Of a DNA stretch of 64,000 nucleotides, positions 31,366 to 40,293 are shown one piece after another (position 1 is the stretch's first letter; each line of letters starts with the position of its first letter). Made by a program: the position numbers and the translations under genes. The notes below the pieces were generated by a model. The model made no database searches. It had not been told where the DNA came from and saw only the letters and a program-made list of their open reading frames with translations. Source of the DNA: Streptomyces sp. ASQP_92 (GTDB lineage: Bacteria > Actinomycetota > Actinomycetes > Streptomycetales > Streptomycetaceae); contig NZ_JAODUA010000006.1 in NCBI RefSeq assembly GCF_025399895.1, forward strand, positions 186,001 through 250,000. The letters are read 5' to 3'.

Positions 31366-32579
31366 CGGGGCACCTCCGCGGTCAGCCGGAACAGTCCGTC
31401 CCCGACCGGGCCGGCCTCCAGCGTCCCGCCGAGCGCGGACAGCCGCTCGCGCAGGCCCGCGAGGCCGGAGCCGGGGGTGCCGTGGGGCCGGTCCGGTGCG
31501 CCGTCGTTCTCGACGACCAGGGTCGCGGTGCCCTCGGCGACGGCGAGGGTGATCGCCACGCTGCGGGCGTCCCCGTGCCGCAGCACATTGGTGGTGGCCT
31601 CGCGCACCACCCAGCCGAGCGCCGACTGCGCCTCGATGGCGAGCGCCTCGTCCGGTCCCGCGTACCGGCAGCCGATCCCGGCCGCCCGCAACACCCCCCG
31701 GGCGCCCTCTATCTCGACGCCGAGGTCCACCTCGCGATAACCGCGCACCACGTCCCGTACCTCTTTCTGCGATTCCTGGGCGATGCGCTGCACCTCCACC
31801 ATCTGGGCCACCGCCTCGGGCCGGCCGCGCTGGGCGAGCTGGACGGCGAGTTCGGCCTTGAGCGCGATGACCGCGAGGTTGCGGCCGAGCACGTCGTGCA
31901 TGTCCCGCCCGAAGCGCAGCCGTTCCTCGGCGACGGCCAGGCGCGCCTCGGTCTCACGGGCCCGGTCGGACTCCCACATCACCGACAGCGTCCAGGCCCC
32001 GCAGCGCGCCATCAGCAGGATGTACGTGCCGGACAGGGCGACCACGAGCCCCAGGGCGAGCAGACGCCCGCCCCGCACCCCGACCGCCGCGAACACGGCC
32101 ACGGTCGGCAGCGCGAGCAGGGCGAACCGCCACAGGAAGGGCCACGGCGGGGTGAGGGTGCTGTACGTCATCCCGAACGGCAGCACGACGTAGAGCACGA
32201 TCAGGACGAGGTCGGTCTCCTTGAGGCCGTGCGCCGCGTACAGCGCGCCGACCAGGGCGAGGGAGGCCAGGCACAGCGCGCAGGACACCAGGAGCGGGCG
32301 GCGCGGCGCGTCACCGCGCCCCAGGTACTGGTCCAGCGCGCCCCGGTGCGAGCGGACGCCCTGGAAGGCCTGTGCCGCGCCCAGGGCGAGCGCCGCGACG
32401 GCCAGGGCGAGCGGCAGGGGTTCGTGCCGCAGGCCGGTCAGCACGAACGGCACGTGCCAGCTGAGGAAGAAGAACCAGGTCGTGCACCGCCAGATCAGCC
32501 GGCTCTGCACTTCGACCTTCTCGACCCTGCTGCGGTCCCGCCAGTGGCGCTGATGCCACGCCCGTATCCGCCCCACCAC
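31362..32579 (-). CDS. Sensor histidine kinase, HisKA_3 (DesK-like) type
   Basis: 405 residues. Five or six membrane helices fill the first 195 residues with almost no outer loops, so it probably senses membrane state. The phospho-His is His228 in LRFGRDMHDVLGRNLAV; the ATPase has the N box REATTNVLRH and the G box GSGLAGLRERL. Start GTG 32579 (or the adjacent GTG 32576) follows AGGGGGA. It begins 18 bp after the permease stop and overlaps the regulator gene by four bases. Confidence 0.9.
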   Translation of the reverse strand: MVGRIRAWHQRHWRDRSRVEKVEVQSRLIWRCTTWFFFLSWHVPFVLTGLRHEPLPLALAVAALALGAAQAFQGVRSHRGALDQYLGRGDAPRRPLLVSCALCLASLALVGALYAAHGLKETDLVLIVLYVVLPFGMTYSTLTPPWPFLWRFALLALPTVAVFAAVGVRGGRLLALGLVVALSGTYILLMARCGAWTLSVMWESDRARETEARLAVAEERLRFGRDMHDVLGRNLAVIALKAELAVQLAQRGRPEAVAQMVEVQRIAQESQKEVRDVVRGYREVDLGVEIEGARGVLRAAGIGCRYAGPDEALAIEAQSALGWVVREATTNVLRHGDARSVAITLAVAEGTATLVVENDGAPDRPHGTPGSGLAGLRERLSALGGTLEAGPVGDGLFRLTAEVPR

Positions 32580-32597
32580 CGCGTCGTCCCCCTCGTC

Positions 32598-33416
32598 TCA
32601 GCGTCGCGGTTCCCACCGGAAGCGCTTGCGCACGACCAGCACCGCGATGAACGTCCAGACAACCATGACGAGCAGCTGGCGCAGCACCTCCCCGATGTCC
32701 GCGCCCCCGGTCCAGCCGTCCCTGATCAGGGCGATGACCGGTGTCAGCGGCAGCAGTTCACAGACGGAGGCCAGCCGGTCGGGCATCACGGCGAGCGGCA
32801 CGACCATGCCCGAGCCGAACAGGGACAGCATCATCAGCGGCAGCACCGCGACCTGGGCGGCCTCCGCGGACCTGGTCAGCGCCGCGGTCGCCGCGGCGAG
32901 CGCGCCCATCAGGCCCATGCCGAGCAGCAGCCCGACGGCCGCGAGCCACACCGAGCCCGGTACCGCGACATCCAGGAGGACCGAGCAGCCCGCCGCGAGC
33001 AGCAGGGACTGGGCGAGCCCGATGAGGACCGCGGGCAGCGCGGCCCCCGCCAGGATCTCCAGGTCCCGCAGCTCCCCGGTGCGCAGCCGCTTGAGGACGA
33101 GTTCCTCACGGCGTACGACGTAGACGCCGCTCAGCGTCGAGTACACCGCGAACAGCAGCACATAGCCGAGCGCGCCGGGCAGCAGGAGCGTTCCGACGGT
33201 GAGCCCGGTGTGCTCCAGGTCCATGCCCCGCACGGCGGGGCGCATGGAGAAGGTGAGCATGCTCGGCAGCACGAACATGGTGAACAGGGCGGACTTGTTG
33301 CGCCCGAGCAGGGTCAGTTCGGCGCGTCCCAGCGCCGTCATGCGCTCCACGGCGCTCCTCCGGTTCCGGGCGGGCTCCAGGGCCGGGCTCCGTACCGCGT
33401 CCAGGGTGGTGCTCAT
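32598..33416 (-). CDS. ABC-2 type transporter permease
   Basis: 272 residues with six membrane helices in the ABC-2 pattern (first helix after about residue 40, then an outer segment, then four tightly packed helices and a last one ending VVWTFIAVLVVRKRF). ATG 33416 overlaps the ATPase stop (ATGA). Together with that ATPase it should form an exporter of the drug-resistance (DrrAB-like) class. Substrate unknown; the membrane-sensing kinase next to it suggests response to membrane-active compounds. Confidence 0.88.
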   Translation of the reverse strand: MSTTLDAVRSPALEPARNRRSAVERMTALGRAELTLLGRNKSALFTMFVLPSMLTFSMRPAVRGMDLEHTGLTVGTLLLPGALGYVLLFAVYSTLSGVYVVRREELVLKRLRTGELRDLEILAGAALPAVLIGLAQSLLLAAGCSVLLDVAVPGSVWLAAVGLLLGMGLMGALAAATAALTRSAEAAQVAVLPLMMLSLFGSGMVVPLAVMPDRLASVCELLPLTPVIALIRDGWTGGADIGEVLRQLLVMVVWTFIAVLVVRKRFRWEPRR

Positions 33417-34357
33417 CGAACCGCCTCCGTTTCCTGGCGCTGCTCCCGCGCGATCTTCAAGAACGCCTCTTCGAGCGAGGCCGAGCGCACATCGAGCCCC
33501 CGCAGCTCGACGTCGCTGTCCCTGGCCCACAACAGCAGCCCGGTGGCGGCCAGTTGGAGCTGTGTGGTCTTCAGCCGTACGGTGCGCCCGGCCGTCTCGT
33601 GGCCGACGACGCCGAGCCGGTCGAGCGGCGGCAGATCACCCAGGTGGTAGCCGTCGGGCAGGTCGAAGGAGATGTGCGAGGGCTGGGCGGCGACCACTTC
33701 GTCGAGCCGGCCGCTCGCCGCGATCCGTCCGTCGTGCAGGATCGCGAGCCGCTCGGCGAGCGCCTCGGCCTCCTCCAGGTAGTGGGTGGTCAACAGGACG
33801 GTGGTGCCGCCGTCGCGCAGCGCCCGCACCAACTCCCAGGTGGCGCGCCGCCCTTCGGGGTCCAGGCCGGTCGTCGGCTCGTCGAGGAAGAGCACCTCGG
33901 GCCGCGCGAGCAGGGCGAGCGCCAGGTCGAGCCGGCGCTTCTCGCCCCCGGAGAGCTGCTTGACGCGCACCTGGGAGCGCCGGGCGAGATCGACCAGTTC
34001 GAGCGCCTCGGCCACGGGGCGGGCTCCACTGGTGCACCCCGCCCACATCCGCACCGTCTCGGCGACGGTCAGCTCGGCGGGAAAGCCGCCCTCCTGGAGC
34101 ATCACGCCGGTACGGGGACGGACGGCGGCCCGCTCGGTGTACGGGTCGTGCCCGAGGACCCGGACGGTGCCGCCGCTGGGCGGGGCGAGGCCTTCGAGGA
34201 GTTCGACGGTGGAGGTCTTGCCCGCGCCGTTGGTGCCGAGCAGCGCGAAGAGTTCGCCGCGCGCCACGGAGAAGGAGATACCGGAAACGGCCTCGAAGCC
34301 TCCGGCGTAGGTACGCCGCAGCTCCTCGACCTCGATCACATCTGCTGTTCCTGCCAT
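33413..34357 (-). CDS. ABC transporter ATP-binding protein (DrrA-like)
   Basis: 314 residues. Walker A GTNGAGKTS, signature LSGGEKRRLDLALALL, Walker B VLFLDEPTTGLD and the switch His in LLTTHYLEEAE are all present; the C-terminal 80 residues are the DrrA-type extension. First gene of the ABC/two-component operon; start ATG 34357 lies 60 bp downstream of the operator at 34401-34427. Confidence 0.92.
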   Translation of the reverse strand: MAGTADVIEVEELRRTYAGGFEAVSGISFSVARGELFALLGTNGAGKTSTVELLEGLAPPSGGTVRVLGHDPYTERAAVRPRTGVMLQEGGFPAELTVAETVRMWAGCTSGARPVAEALELVDLARRSQVRVKQLSGGEKRRLDLALALLARPEVLFLDEPTTGLDPEGRRATWELVRALRDGGTTVLLTTHYLEEAEALAERLAILHDGRIAASGRLDEVVAAQPSHISFDLPDGYHLGDLPPLDRLGVVGHETAGRTVRLKTTQLQLAATGLLLWARDSDVELRGLDVRSASLEEAFLKIAREQRQETEAVR

Positions 34358-34400
34358 GACGTCAGCGTTCCGCGGGAACGGCGGCCGGGGCAGTGCGCGG

Positions 34401-34427
34401 TGTCATCGCCGCCCATGACAAATGTCA
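34401..34427 (-). promoter_or_regulatory. Candidate response-regulator operator of the ABC/two-component operon
   Basis: TGACAAATGTCA (34416-34427) is a 12-bp inverted repeat (TGACA-AA-TGTCA), and TGTCAT (34401-34406) pairs as an inverted repeat with ATGACA (34415-34420), giving three half-sites. Such TGACA/TGTCA palindromes are typical in front of operons controlled by DesR/LiaR-like regulators. Confidence 0.6.
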
Positions 34428-34448
34428 GGAGCGGCCGGGCACATGACG

Positions 34449-34477
34449 AAGGCCCCGGTTCGATGAACCGGGGCCTT
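34449..34477 (-). terminator. Terminator after the second tRNA-Gly(GCC)
   Basis: Hairpin AAGGCCCCGGTT-CGATG-AACCGGGGCCTT, 12 bp beyond the tRNA 3' end. Confidence 0.8.
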
Positions 34478-34489
34478 TCGTGCTTCCTG

Positions 34490-34562
34490 AGCGGACGACG
34501 AGATTCGAACTCGCGACCCTCACCTTGGCAAGGTGATGCTCTACCAACTGAGCCACGTCCGC
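34490..34562 (-). tRNA. tRNA-Gly (anticodon GCC), second copy
   Basis: 73 nt; acceptor GCGGACG/CGTCCGC, anticodon loop TTGCCAA, T-loop GTTCGAAT. Differs from the 30659 copy in acceptor and D-arm positions. Follows tRNA-Gly(UCC) on the same strand. Confidence 0.95.
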
Positions 34563-34640
34563 ATGCCTCCGACCAGCTCTCACTGGGCGGCGCGAGCATC
34601 ACTCTACCTGATCCACAAGAGGGACTGGTAGGCGATGCGG

Positions 34641-34712
34641 AGCGGGTGACAGGAATTGCACACTGCGCCTCCCCCCTGGAAGGGGGGTGTTCTACTACTG
34701 AACTACACCCGC
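34641..34712 (-). tRNA. tRNA-Gly (anticodon UCC)
   Basis: 72 nt; acceptor GCGGGTG/CACCCGC, anticodon stem of five G-C pairs with loop CTTCCAG giving UCC (reads GGA, GGG). Probably cotranscribed with tRNA-Gly(GCC) at 34490. Confidence 0.94.
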
Positions 34713-34797
34713 ACGCTCCGGTGGACCGGGCCTTTCGGCCTTGCCCCTCGGCGTGCTCCAGACTCTAGCTGATCAGCGGGGGGGTCGTGCAACTCCG

Positions 34798-34831
34798 GTG
34801 TCCGGGGCGGGCGCAGGGCCGCCCCGGACAC
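34798..34831 (-). terminator. Terminator of lsrL
   Basis: Perfect 13-bp stem GTGTCCGGGGCGG / CCGCCCCGGACAC with an 8-nt loop, 4 bp after the lsrL stop on the minus strand. Confidence 0.8.
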
Positions 34832-34835
34832 CGGG

Positions 34836-35153
34836 TCAGCTCGCCTCGGCGAAGGCCTCGTAGACCTTCTTCGGGATCCGGCCCCGGGCGGGTACGTCCA
34901 TCTTGTTGGAGCGTGCCCAGGCGCGGACGGCCGCCGGGTCGGGGGCGACGGCGGTGTGCCGGTAGGTCCTGCCGGACTTCGTGTGCTTGCGGCCCGCCGT
35001 CACGTAAGGCGCGAGCGCCTTGCGCAGTTTCTTTGCATTGGCGGGATTGAGGTCGATCTCGTAGACCTTTCCGTCCAGGCCGAACGTGACCGTTTCCGCC
35101 GCTTCTCCGCCGTCGATGTCATCGGAGAGTGTGACCACTACGCGCTGAGCCAC
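34836..35153 (-). CDS. lsrL: Lsr2-family nucleoid protein (second copy, LsrL type)
   Basis: 105 residues. N-terminal oligomerisation part (VVVTLSDDIDGGEAAETVTFGLDGKVYEIDL) and C-terminal AT-hook-like helix domain ending RAWARSNKMDVPARGRIPKKVYEAF, where RGR inserts into the minor groove. Lsr2 proteins coat A/T-rich DNA and silence it. S. coelicolor has lsr2 (SCO3375) and lsrL (SCO4076, beside purS); the position here fits lsrL. GTG 35153 follows AAGGAA. It is divergent from purS across an unusually A/T-rich spacer, which would suit autoregulation. Confidence 0.9.
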   Translation of the reverse strand: MAQRVVVTLSDDIDGGEAAETVTFGLDGKVYEIDLNPANAKKLRKALAPYVTAGRKHTKSGRTYRHTAVAPDPAAVRAWARSNKMDVPARGRIPKKVYEAFAEAS

Positions 35154-35474
35154 GGATATCGGTTCCTTCCTGAGGTGTCGCCGCCCTCGCATGCCTGACG
35201 TGCGGCGATACCGGCCTTGCGGCTGTTATGGAGCAATGTTGTTTTCGCTGGGATTCCTTTGTACAGCGGTACCCATTGCAATGTGAAGCCCAGCCAATTG
35301 CATCAGCGTGTCTCCACGCAATGACTTCGTCGACTTTTTCTCGGGATTTTTCCCACGTGTTGTCGCCGCCGAAACCGGAACGTGATCAGGCGTTACCGAT
35401 ATCTACCCGCGTAGATTTTTCGGGCGGGTACTCTGAGGGAACCGCCTTCGCACCACACCACACCGGGAGTGCCA
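35154..35474. promoter_or_regulatory. A/T-rich spacer between lsrL and purS with a 16-bp palindrome
   Basis: 321 bp, visibly richer in A/T than its surroundings, especially 35225-35420 with T-runs and words such as TTGTTTTC and CGACTTTTTC. ATCTACCCGCGTAGAT (35401-35416) is an inverted repeat with a 4-bp centre. TACTCT (35429-35434) is a possible purS -10 box, which would place the palindrome over the -35 region. Confidence 0.55.
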
Positions 35475-35729
35475 GTGGCACGCGTCGTAGTCGACGTCAT
35501 GCTCAAGCCGGAAATCCTCGACCCGCAGGGACAGGCGGTGCAGCGCGCACTGCCCCGTCTCGGCTTCGAGGGGATCGGCGACGTACGTCAGGGAAAGCGT
35601 TTCGAGCTGGAAGTGGACGGGCCGGTCGATGAGGCCGCTCTCGCCCGTATCCACGAGATGGCCGAGACCTTCCTCGCCAACACCGTCATCGAAGACTTCA
35701 CCGTCAAGGTCGAGGAGCAGTCCAAGTGA
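35475..35729 (+). CDS. purS: Phosphoribosylformylglycinamidine synthase subunit PurS
   Basis: 84 residues; the small subunit that bridges PurQ and PurL in the three-part FGAM synthase. The family pattern VVVDVMLKPEILDPQGQAVQRALPRLGF is clear. I chose GTG 35475, with GGGAG 5 bp before it; a GTG six bases upstream lies on the ribosome site. It overlaps purQ by four bases. Confidence 0.94.
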   Translation: MARVVVDVMLKPEILDPQGQAVQRALPRLGFEGIGDVRQGKRFELEVDGPVDEAALARIHEMAETFLANTVIEDFTVKVEEQSK

Positions 35730-36406
35730 CTGCGCGTATCGGCGTTGTGACCTTCCCCGGCACGCTCGACGACCGGGACAGTCTGCGGGCCGTGCGCATC
35801 GCGGGGGCCGAGCCGGTCTCCCTGTGGCACCGCGACAAGGACCTCAAGCAGGTCGACGCGATCGTCCTGGCCGGCGGGTTCTCCTACGGCGACTATCTGC
35901 GGGCCGGGGCCATCTCCCGGTTCTCGCCGGTGATGGAGACGGTCATCGAGCAGGCCAGGGCCGGTATGCCGGTCCTCGGCATCTGCAACGGCTTCCAGAT
36001 CCTCACCGAGTCGCACCTGCTGCCGGGCGCCATGCTCCGCAACAACCACCTGCACTTCATCTGCCGCGAGCAGAAGCTGCGGGTGGAGAACGCGGAGACC
36101 GCCTGGACCGCCGACTACGAGGCGGGCCAGGAGATCCGGGTCCCGCTCAAGAACATGGACGGCCGCTACGTCGCCGACGAGCGCACGCTGGACGAGCTGG
36201 AGGCCGAGGGCAGGGTCGCGTTCCGCTACCTGGATGGCAATCCGAACGGCTCGCTCCGTGACATCGCCGGCATCACCAACGCCGCCGGCAACGTCGTCGG
36301 CCTGATGCCGCACCCCGAGCACGCCGTGGAGCCCTTGATCGGTACGGGCCGTACCGACGGCCTCGGATTCTTCACCTCGATCCTGAAGAAGCTGGTCAAC
36401 GCCTGA
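35726..36406 (+). CDS. purQ: Phosphoribosylformylglycinamidine synthase, glutaminase subunit PurQ
   Basis: 226 residues; class I glutamine amidotransferase that feeds ammonia to PurL. The nucleophile is Cys87 in LGICNGFQ; the His/Glu pair is in MPHPEHA. GTG 35726 overlaps the purS stop (GTGA), and the stop shares one base with the purL start, so purS-purQ-purL is one translated unit. Confidence 0.96.
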   Translation: MTARIGVVTFPGTLDDRDSLRAVRIAGAEPVSLWHRDKDLKQVDAIVLAGGFSYGDYLRAGAISRFSPVMETVIEQARAGMPVLGICNGFQILTESHLLPGAMLRNNHLHFICREQKLRVENAETAWTADYEAGQEIRVPLKNMDGRYVADERTLDELEAEGRVAFRYLDGNPNGSLRDIAGITNAAGNVVGLMPHPEHAVEPLIGTGRTDGLGFFTSILKKLVNA

Positions 36407-38658
36407 TGACTCTCGACACTGTTCTGCACGCCGCCGAGACCCCGGACGTCGAGCAGCCCTGGAAGGAGCTCGGCCTCAAGGAGGACGAGTACGCGCGCAT
36501 CCGGGAGATCCTCGGCCGCCGCCCGACCGGCGCCGAGCTCGCCATGTACTCCGTCATGTGGTCCGAGCACTGCTCGTACAAGAGCAGCAAGGTCCATCTG
36601 AAGCAGTTCGGCGACAAGGTCCCCGAGAACGACGCGATGCTGGTCGGCATCGGTGAGAACGCGGGCGTCGTCGACGTCGGCCAGGGGTACGCGGTCACCT
36701 TCAAGGTCGAGTCGCACAACCACCCCAGCTACATCGAGCCCTACCAGGGTGCGGCCACCGGCATCGGCGGCATCGTCCGCGACATCCTCGCCATGGGCGC
36801 CCGCCCGGTCGCGGTCGTCGACCCGCTGCGCTTCGGCGCGGCCGACCACCCCGACACCAGGCGTGTGCTGCCGGGCGTCGTCGCGGGCATCGGCGGCTAC
36901 GGCAACTGCCTGGGGCTGCCGAACATCGGCGGCGAGGTCGTCTTCGACGCCTGCTACCAGGGCAACCCGCTGGTCAACGCCGGCTGCATCGGCGTGATGA
37001 AGCACGAGGACATCCACCTCGCCCAGGCCTCCGGCCCCGGCAACAAGGTCATCCTGTACGGCGCTCGTACGGGCGGCGACGGCATCGGCGGCGTCTCGGT
37101 GCTGGCCTCGGAGACCTTCGAGTCGACCGGCCCGGCCAAGCGCCCCGCCGTCCAGGTCGGCGACCCCTTCCAGGAGAAGCTCCTCATCGAGTGCACCCTG
37201 GAGATCTTCAAGGAGAAGCTCGTCGCGGGCATCCAGGACCTCGGTGGCGCGGGCCTGTCGTGCGCGACCTCCGAGCTGGCCAGCGCCGGTTCGGGCGGTA
37301 TGCGCGTCGAGCTGGACACCGTGCCGCTGCGTGACTCCTCGCTCTCGCCGGAGGAGATCCTCATGAGCGAGTCGCAGGAGCGCATGTGCGCGGTGGTCGA
37401 GCCGCAGCACGTGGACCGCTTCATGGAGATCTGCGAGAAGTGGGACGTCATCGCCACCGTCATCGGTGAGGTGACCGAGGGCTCCCAGCTGGAGATCTTC
37501 TGGCACGGCGAGAAGATCGTGGACGTGCCGCCACGCACCGTCGCCCACGAGGGCCCGGTGTACAACCGCCCGTTCGCCCGCCCCTCCTGGCAGGACGCGC
37601 TCCAGGCGGACGACGCCGGCAAGCTGGCCCGCCCGCAGTCGGGCGAGGAGCTGAAGGACCAGGTCCTGAAGCTGGTGGCCTCCCCGAACCAGGCCTCCAA
37701 GGCGTGGATCACCGACCAGTACGACCGTTTCGTGCAGGGCAACACGGTGCTCGCGATGCCCGAGGACGCCGGCATGGTCCGCATCGACGAGGAGACCAAT
37801 CTCGGGGTGGCCATGGCGACCGACGGCAACGGCCGCTACGCCAAGCTCGACCCCTACACCGGCGCCCAGCTCGCGCTCGCCGAGGCGTACCGCAATGTGG
37901 CGGCCTCCGGCGCCAAGCCGCTGGCGATCTCGGACTGCCTCAACTTCGGCTCCCCCGAGGATCCGGACGTGATGTGGCAGTTCGCGGAGGCCACTCGTGG
38001 TCTCGCGGACGGCTGCCTCCAGCTCGGCACCCCGGTGACCGGCGGCAACGTCTCGCTCTACAACCAGACCGGCGAGACGGCCATCCACCCGACCCCGGTG
38101 GTCGCGGTGCTCGGTGTGATCGACGACGTGAACCGGCGCACCCCGATCGCGTTCGCCGAGCAGGGCCAGCTGCTCTACCTCCTCGGGGACACCCGCGAGG
38201 AGTTCGGCGGCTCGGCCTGGTCCGAGGTCATCCACGGCCACCTCGGCGGGCTGCCGCCCCGGGTCGACCTGGACCGCGAGAAGCTGCTCGGCGAGATCCT
38301 CATCTCGGGCTCGCGCGACGGCATGATCGACGCCGCGCACGACCTGTCCGACGGCGGTCTGATCCAGGCCGTGACCGAGTCCTGCCTCAAGGGCGGCAAC
38401 GGCGCGCGCCTGGTCGTCCCGGACGGTCTGGACGCGTTCACCTTCCTGTTCAGCGAGTCGGCGGGCCGCGCGGTCGTGTCCGTGCCGCGCTCGGAGGAGC
38501 TGCGCTTCACCGACATGTGCGGCGCGCGCGGCCTCCCGGCCACCCGGATCGGCGTCGTGGACGGCGAAGCCATCGAGGTCCAGGGCGAGTTCAGCCTCTC
38601 CCTCGCCGAGCTGCGCACCGCCCACGAGGCGACCATCCCGGCGCTGCTCGCCCACTGA
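36406..38658 (+). CDS. purL: Phosphoribosylformylglycinamidine synthase, synthetase subunit PurL
   Basis: 750 residues, the small PurL type that needs PurS and PurQ; makes FGAM from FGAR, ATP and ammonia. Typical stretches are MWSEHCSYKSSKVHLK, VESHNHPSYIEPYQGAATG, GGYGNCLGLPNIGGE and ARTGGDGIGG. ATG 36406 overlaps the purQ stop (TGATG). It ends at a bidirectional terminator facing the MFS gene. Confidence 0.97.
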   Translation: MTLDTVLHAAETPDVEQPWKELGLKEDEYARIREILGRRPTGAELAMYSVMWSEHCSYKSSKVHLKQFGDKVPENDAMLVGIGENAGVVDVGQGYAVTFKVESHNHPSYIEPYQGAATGIGGIVRDILAMGARPVAVVDPLRFGAADHPDTRRVLPGVVAGIGGYGNCLGLPNIGGEVVFDACYQGNPLVNAGCIGVMKHEDIHLAQASGPGNKVILYGARTGGDGIGGVSVLASETFESTGPAKRPAVQVGDPFQEKLLIECTLEIFKEKLVAGIQDLGGAGLSCATSELASAGSGGMRVELDTVPLRDSSLSPEEILMSESQERMCAVVEPQHVDRFMEICEKWDVIATVIGEVTEGSQLEIFWHGEKIVDVPPRTVAHEGPVYNRPFARPSWQDALQADDAGKLARPQSGEELKDQVLKLVASPNQASKAWITDQYDRFVQGNTVLAMPEDAGMVRIDEETNLGVAMATDGNGRYAKLDPYTGAQLALAEAYRNVAASGAKPLAISDCLNFGSPEDPDVMWQFAEATRGLADGCLQLGTPVTGGNVSLYNQTGETAIHPTPVVAVLGVIDDVNRRTPIAFAEQGQLLYLLGDTREEFGGSAWSEVIHGHLGGLPPRVDLDREKLLGEILISGSRDGMIDAAHDLSDGGLIQAVTESCLKGGNGARLVVPDGLDAFTFLFSESAGRAVVSVPRSEELRFTDMCGARGLPATRIGVVDGEAIEVQGEFSLSLAELRTAHEATIPALLAH

Positions 38659-38682
38659 GGTCCGGGCGTACGCGCCAACTCC

Positions 38683-38718
38683 TCGGCCCCGTAACCCTGT
38701 TGAGGGATACGGGGCCGA
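38683..38718. terminator. Bidirectional terminator between purL and the MFS gene
   Basis: TCGGCCCCGTAACCCT (38683-38698) pairs with AGGGATACGGGGCCGA (38703-38718), one mismatch, in the gap between convergent genes. Confidence 0.8.
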
Positions 38719-38725
38719 AGTGTGT

Positions 38726-40204
38726 TCAGGCGGCGACGAGTTCGCGGTCCTCGACCGGTGCCGCGGCCGGGCCCGTCTCGGCGGGGAGCCAGGTGGCGAG
38801 CAGCGCGGCGACCGCCATGACGCAGGCCGCCACCGCGAAGACCACATCCATGGCGCCGACGAATCCCCGGATCGCGCTGTCGTGGGCCGCGCCGGTGAGA
38901 TGGGCGATGGCGCTGGTCGAGCCGCCCGGCACCTTCGCCTCGTAGACCCGGCTGAGCAGCGTGCCGAAGACGGCGGCGCCGAGCGCGTTCCCCAGGGTCT
39001 GGAAGAACCGGATGCTGGTGGTGGCGATGCCCAGCTGGTGGGCGGGGGCGGCGTTCTGGACGTAGGGGACGAGCTGGCCTATCAGCAGGCCGAACCCGCA
39101 GCCCATGAGCAGCAGCGCGCCCCGGATCAGCCAGAGCGACGTGTCGGCGTCGAGGGTGGCGAGCGCGGCGAGGCCGAGGGCGGAGGCGAGGGTGCCGGTC
39201 AGGACGAAGGTCTTCATCCGCCAGCCGCGCTCGGAGAGCCGGCCGGCGCCCAGGCCGACGGCGGTCATGCCGAGCGCCATGGGAACGAGGTAGAGCCCGG
39301 CCGCCGCGGGCCCGATGCCGCGCACCGCCTGGAGGTAGACCATGACGTAGACGAGCGCGCCCATCATCGCGGCGCCGAGCAGCCCCTGGATCGCGAAGCC
39401 GTACCGCAGTTGGGGCACCTTGAACAGGGTCAGCGGGAGGACGGGTTCGGCGGCGGTGGCCTGGCGGCGCAGGAACAGGGCGAGCGACAGGGCGCAGGCC
39501 ACGGCCAGGCCGATGATCTGGGGTGAGCCCCAGGCGTACTGCTTGCCGCCCCAGCTCGTGGCCAGGAGCAGGGTGCTGGTGAAGGCGGCGGCGAGCGCGG
39601 CGCCGAGGTAGTCGATGCGGTGGCGGACCGGGGAGAGCGGCAGCTTCAGGACGAGGACGGCGCCGATCAGGGCGGCGATGCCGAGCGGCAGGTTGATGTA
39701 GAAGATCCAGCGCCAGTTGGCGTGGTCGGCGAGGGTGCCGCCGATCCAGGGGCCGATCGCCATGCCGAGGCCGGCGACGATCCCGCCGATCCCGCTGCCC
39801 TTGGTGCCGCCTGCGCCCGGCGTCCTGAGCTGGGCGAGTACGACCATGGTGACGCTCATGAGGCCGCCGCCGCCGAGGCCCTGGAGGGCGCGGGCCGCGA
39901 TCAGTTCGGTCATGGACTGGGCCGCGCCGCACAGCGCCGAGCCGAGCAGGAAGGTGACGACCGCGCCGACGAAGACCTTCTTCGCGCCCAGGCTGTCGCA
40001 GAGCTTTCCGTACAGGGGCAGCGCCGCGGCCGAGGCGAGCGCGAACGCGCTGATCAGCCAGGGGATCTTGTCGACTCCATGGGCGGGGTCGAGGTCATGG
40101 GCGATGGGCACGGTCGCCGACGAGACGATGTTCATGTCGAGGACGGCCAGCAGGACCGTGGCGAGGCAGATGAGGAAACCGAGGACGGTCTGGGTCTTGG
40201 TCAT
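38726..40204 (-). CDS. DHA2-family MFS drug exporter
   Basis: 492 residues, 14 predicted membrane helices. MFS loop motifs are LYGKLCDSLGAKKVF after helix 2 and LQGLGGGGLMS near helix 4; WRWIFYINLPLG is characteristic of the EmrB/QacA group. ATG 40204 is chosen over upstream in-frame starts on length. It is divergent from a TetR gene 95 bp away, the classic regulator-exporter arrangement. Substrate unknown. Confidence 0.9.
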   Translation of the reverse strand: MTKTQTVLGFLICLATVLLAVLDMNIVSSATVPIAHDLDPAHGVDKIPWLISAFALASAAALPLYGKLCDSLGAKKVFVGAVVTFLLGSALCGAAQSMTELIAARALQGLGGGGLMSVTMVVLAQLRTPGAGGTKGSGIGGIVAGLGMAIGPWIGGTLADHANWRWIFYINLPLGIAALIGAVLVLKLPLSPVRHRIDYLGAALAAAFTSTLLLATSWGGKQYAWGSPQIIGLAVACALSLALFLRRQATAAEPVLPLTLFKVPQLRYGFAIQGLLGAAMMGALVYVMVYLQAVRGIGPAAAGLYLVPMALGMTAVGLGAGRLSERGWRMKTFVLTGTLASALGLAALATLDADTSLWLIRGALLLMGCGFGLLIGQLVPYVQNAAPAHQLGIATTSIRFFQTLGNALGAAVFGTLLSRVYEAKVPGGSTSAIAHLTGAAHDSAIRGFVGAMDVVFAVAACVMAVAALLATWLPAETGPAAAPVEDRELVAA

Positions 40205-40258
40205 GGGCACCACCATGAACCAGAAGATGTACCCAGTCAATCTTTCAACTCGGCTTAC

Positions 40259-40293
40259 TTTTCATCCGGGCTTAATTTTCATCCTGGTACAGT
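40259..40293. promoter_or_regulatory. Direct repeats and -10 box between MFS and TetR genes
   Basis: TTTTCATCC(G/T)GG occurs at 40259-40270 and 40276-40287, 17 bp apart, in an A/T-rich stretch. TACAGT (40288-40293) ends 6 bp before the tetR ATG. Also TGTACC (40229-40234) is inverted to GGTACA (40286-40291). Candidate TetR operator region. Confidence 0.5.

Noticed and set aside
36226..38847. 873-codon open frame on the minus strand across purL
   Set aside because: Shadow of purL caused by G/C-rich third positions; Arg/Asp/Val-heavy text with no domain, while the + strand is a textbook PurL.
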